A stretch of 12,125 nucleotides of DNA from Asterionellopsis glacialis (taxonomy: Eukaryota > Bacillariophyta > Plagiogrammaphyceae > Rhaphoneidales > Asterionellopsidaceae). The notes under the pieces are model-generated. The model saw only the letters and a program-made list of their open reading frames with translations. It was not told the DNA's origin and did no database searches. The stretch spans positions 1-12,125 of the forward strand of contig WKLE02005356.1 of assembly GCA_014885115.2 (NCBI GenBank), in the 5' to 3' direction. Of this stretch, positions 9,800 to 12,125 are shown in pieces; the first letter of the stretch is position 1, and every line of letters begins with the position of its first letter. A program made the translations under genes and the position numbers.

Positions 9800-10207
9800 T
9801 ATTAACATAATAGTATAATTGATTCTTATCTTGTATACAAATACCAACATTGCAATATTAAATTGAAGGAGGCAGGAACATCTACTTTTCTGCTAATGCA
9901 AGAGATATGATTGGTTTGTCAATTCTCAAATGACTTGTTCTAAGTCACGTAAGAAATTTCAATAGTAAAACAAGGGTTGCAGGAGGAGGCTTTTTAAATA
10001 AGTTATCAATAACAATGACAAAGAGATTCTTTTGTTACCATCAACATACTACAATGATAAGATCAAATCAATCAAAACAAGTGAAATTCTAGTCAGGTGT
10101 AAATAATACCACCAGCAACCATAGGAAACTAAGACCTTGCTTTAATAATCAAAAACTAACAAGATGTGCAAATTGTTACTCTGACCATATAGAGAACTTT
10201 CAAGAAA

Positions 10208-10729
10208 CGATGCGCTCTTTTTTGGGGTCTTGGGCAGTACTGCTTACTACCCAACCAACAAATAGAAAGGAAGAGGAGTGCAGTACTAGAAAATGACACA
10301 CTATAGAAATTAAATTTGAAGGTTATTTATCCATAAGTAGTAGAGCAGAGAATGATGCCAAAAGAAACCCCATCATGGAATGAATTATATAAAAAGAAAG
10401 GGAGCACCGTATTTATTGCTGTATATATTTCACCAGTGGTTGCTGGCTATTTTTAACTGTAGATTATGTGCATTGCATACAACTTCACAGGAGATTTAAA
10501 AGGAATGGAAATATATAAAAAAGTGAATTTTATAGTATTGGTTGTACTCTAAAAAGATATGCGCTCACTCACAAAATATCCTTTTGGTTATTGTTAGGGA
10601 GTAAAGCATATTTCAATGATATATTTAATACTCGTTTTTTCGTATTCAGTACCAAGGAAACTTCATATGCCCACCACAATTTCTCATTGTACAATAGCAT
10701 TTCATAACTCTGTCTCTTCATCTAAAATC
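10208..10729. other. 3' flank of the msrA gene
   Basis: CpG sites return from 10208 onward (10208, 10213, 10408, 10562, 10633, 10641), so the depleted block has ended. The stretch is AT-rich with no gene. On the minus strand its right end should carry the 3' UTR of msrA. Confidence 0.5.
10231..10253. repeat. Imperfect hairpin at the right edge of the depleted block
   Basis: TGGGCAGTA and TACTACCCA pair over nine positions with one mismatch around a five-base loop. It lies 23 bp inside the region where CpG returns. Its role is unknown. Confidence 0.4.
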
Positions 10730-11722
10730 TTAAAATGAACCAACTTCAATTGGTTCGTTTGGTTCTTGAACAACCGAGCAACCACGACGAGGTGCATTCT
10801 TCTTCCAAAAGGATTCAGGAAGTTTAGGTGCATGCTTTTCCTTGAGGTCTTCCGGTGCCCATGACTCAAAGTCGGCGAGAGAAATACCCTGAGGTTGTGC
10901 AGAGCAGTAGGGTCTGGCACCAGGTTTGGCAAGGTATTGTTGATGGTACAATTCAGCAAAGTACCAAAGACCACCATACTTATCGTAATCAGATGCAGCA
11001 GCAATTTCGGTTGTGATGGGTCGTCCAAGTTGCTTTTCGTAGGCTTCCTTACTAGCTTCAATTAATTGTTTTTGTTCATCATCAAAGTAGTAAAATCCTG
11101 ATCGGTATTGCGTACCACGATCATTACCCTGTCCCATACCTGACGTAGGATCATGTGCTTCCCAAAACCAACGCAAGATATCCACAAAGGAAACCTGTTC
11201 AGGATTATACACGACGCGTACACCTTCGGTGTGTCCGGTCAAACCTGAACATGCTTCTTCGTAGGTGGGATTGGGTGTGAATCCAGCACAGTACCCCACA
11301 GCAGTCGAATGGATCCCTTCAGGTAAACGCCAAATACCCTTCTCGGAACCCCAAAAACATCCGTTGGCAAACACAGCTACCTTGTATCCTTCAGGGACCT
11401 CTTCCAAATCATTTCCAAGGACATAATGTTTACTGCCAGAAATGTTAGGCATTTTTTGTTGACGGCCAGGAAGTGCCTTTTCTGGGTCAATAAGTTCACT
11501 CTTGCCTCCACCACCTAGCAAATCTAGAATACTAGCAATCATACGGACAGGTTGTTGGTTCCTAAAGTTGTTCGTTACTGCCGTTTTTGGGAATGGACTA
11601 CTCAAACGTGCTTCGGGGATGGAGAAAATACCACGGGAAGCACCACCGCGAGAAGGGATGAAGGCAGCGGCAGGAGCAAGCGTACTCAACAATAAATACG
11701 AACGACGGGCAAAGATTTTCAT
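10730..11722 (-). CDS. msrA: Plastid-targeted peptide methionine sulfoxide reductase A
   Basis: MsrA reduces methionine-S-sulfoxide in proteins back to methionine, repairing oxidative damage with electrons from thioredoxin. I chose the ATG at 11722 (330 residues) over the in-frame ATG at 11800 because it starts a typical signal peptide, MKIFARRSYLLLSTLAPAAA, followed by F21-I-P-S-R and a Ser/Arg-rich stretch. The AAA|F junction fits the ASAFAP motif for import into complex plastids of diatoms. The mature part has the E. coli-like form: DPEKALPGR about 80-87, then the catalytic GCFW with Cys122, TEGVRVVYNP, GNDRGTQYRS, and a likely resolving Cys273 in PYCSA. A further Cys315 lies in a C-terminal extension (RRGCSVV). 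No introns are seen and all core motifs are intact. It should act in the plastid stroma against photosynthetic oxidants. Confidence 0.9.
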   Translation of the reverse strand: MKIFARRSYLLLSTLAPAAAFIPSRGGASRGIFSIPEARLSSPFPKTAVTNNFRNQQPVRMIASILDLLGGGGKSELIDPEKALPGRQQKMPNISGSKHYVLGNDLEEVPEGYKVAVFANGCFWGSEKGIWRLPEGIHSTAVGYCAGFTPNPTYEEACSGLTGHTEGVRVVYNPEQVSFVDILRWFWEAHDPTSGMGQGNDRGTQYRSGFYYFDDEQKQLIEASKEAYEKQLGRPITTEIAAASDYDKYGGLWYFAELYHQQYLAKPGARPYCSAQPQGISLADFESWAPEDLKEKHAPKLPESFWKKNAPRRGCSVVQEPNEPIEVGSF

Positions 11723-12125
11723 GGTTGTCAACAAAGTCAACAAGTTGAAAAAGTGATTATTGTCAGAGACAATGCGGCACAAACTAGACACAAAATGCAC
11801 TACAACAAGGTGTCTGACATCTATGTTAGGTCTTGTATCCGTCTGACGCTGTCACAAGATCTGCGTCAACTCCGACGCCAGCAACACTAGACAACAAGAC
11901 AGTAGTGGGAAAGATACCTTGGCAAGAGAAAAAGTCAAGATTTACCTGGAGCATCTCTGATACGCTGTACCAGGTAGGGTCCAAGCAACGTGGGTGCAGA
12001 CGAGTGAGTCAGCCACTTCTAAGAGGTTTCAAAATTTCGAGAAACATCTTTATTTCATAGAAACTATTGGGAGCAAATAATAACACTAACTTTAATTAGA
12101 TGGAGACTTCTGGATGCTGTGTGAG
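11723..12125. other. 5' flank of msrA
   Basis: This is the likely 5' UTR and promoter region of msrA on the minus strand. The msrA frame stays open for 26 more codons, to an upstream ATG at 11800, but that extension would bury the signal peptide, so it is more likely untranslated. A 75-codon open frame on the plus strand (11833-12060) has no recognisable features. Confidence 0.5.
11943..11976. repeat. Bulged hairpin upstream of msrA
   Basis: TACCTGG (11943-11949) and CCAGGTA (11970-11976) are perfect complements. Inside them AGC/GCT and ATC/GAT also pair, giving a stem of about 13 pairs with two bulges and a three-base loop. It lies about 220 bp upstream of the chosen msrA start. It could be an RNA or DNA structural element, or chance. 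Confidence 0.4.

Larger units (their letters stand above)
4561..10207. mobile_element. CpG-depleted block, probably decayed transposon DNA
   Basis: Reading every line, I count only 13 CpG dinucleotides in about 5.65 kb (4761, 5622, 6024, 6121, 6712, 7594, 8540, 9159, 9211, 9438, 9677, 9760, 9948). At this base composition something over 100 would be expected. TG and CA are visibly abundant. CpG is common again immediately on both sides. Loss of CpG to TpG/CpA is the known result of long-term cytosine methylation, which in diatoms is concentrated on transposable elements. No intact gene lies in the block; all open frames are short. At least one piggyBac transposase relic sits in the left part. 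I found no long terminal repeats or clear terminal inverted repeats. Confidence 0.7.

Noticed and set aside
4561..10204. TTTCAAG at both edges of the CpG-poor block (4561 and 10198) as a target-site duplication or terminal repeat
   Set aside because: Only seven bases match, flanks diverge at once, and the piggyBac target would be TTAA.
11833..12060. 75-codon plus-strand open frame upstream of msrA
   Set aside because: No conserved features and low-complexity composition; it lies in the probable promoter region.

Overview
The window looks like nuclear DNA of a photosynthetic eukaryote with a complex red plastid, most probably a diatom or a close relative. This is inferred from an AT-rich, gene-sparse layout, a eukaryotic Spinster-type transporter with low-complexity Thr and Gln runs, a methionine sulfoxide reductase with a signal peptide and an ASAFAP-like plastid-entry motif, and a long CpG-depleted stretch holding a decayed piggyBac-type transposase. 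I could not identify the species.

Layout: 1-525 is upstream sequence. 526-2208 (+) is a Spinster-like MFS transporter. 2209-3032 is intergenic, with a CACGTG-type palindrome about 107 bp before the next gene. 3033-4214 (+) is an intact, intron-free, GC-rich phosphoglycerate kinase whose sequence is of gammaproteobacterial type; about 40 bp of GC-rich hairpin sequence follows its stop. 4215-4560 is ordinary spacer. 4561-10207 is a 5.6-kb block almost without CpG (13 counted by eye), which I read as old, methylated and deaminated transposon DNA. Its left part (about 4856-5661) holds recognisable frame-broken pieces of a piggyBac transposase; the remaining 4.5 kb I could not identify. 10208-10729 is the 3' flank of the last gene. 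10730-11722 (-) is a plastid-targeted MsrA, and 11723-12125 is its 5' flank.

The genes do not form a pathway together: a membrane transporter, a glycolytic/gluconeogenic kinase and a plastid repair enzyme sit as separate monocistronic units. The main interest is the bacterial-type pgk next to a transposon graveyard. It has no Shine-Dalgarno sequence and starts directly after AT-rich sequence resembling the rest of the window, so it is either a functional recent gene transfer or an assembly artefact. The sequence alone favours transfer but cannot exclude artefact. The second point of interest is the sharply bounded CpG-depleted block.
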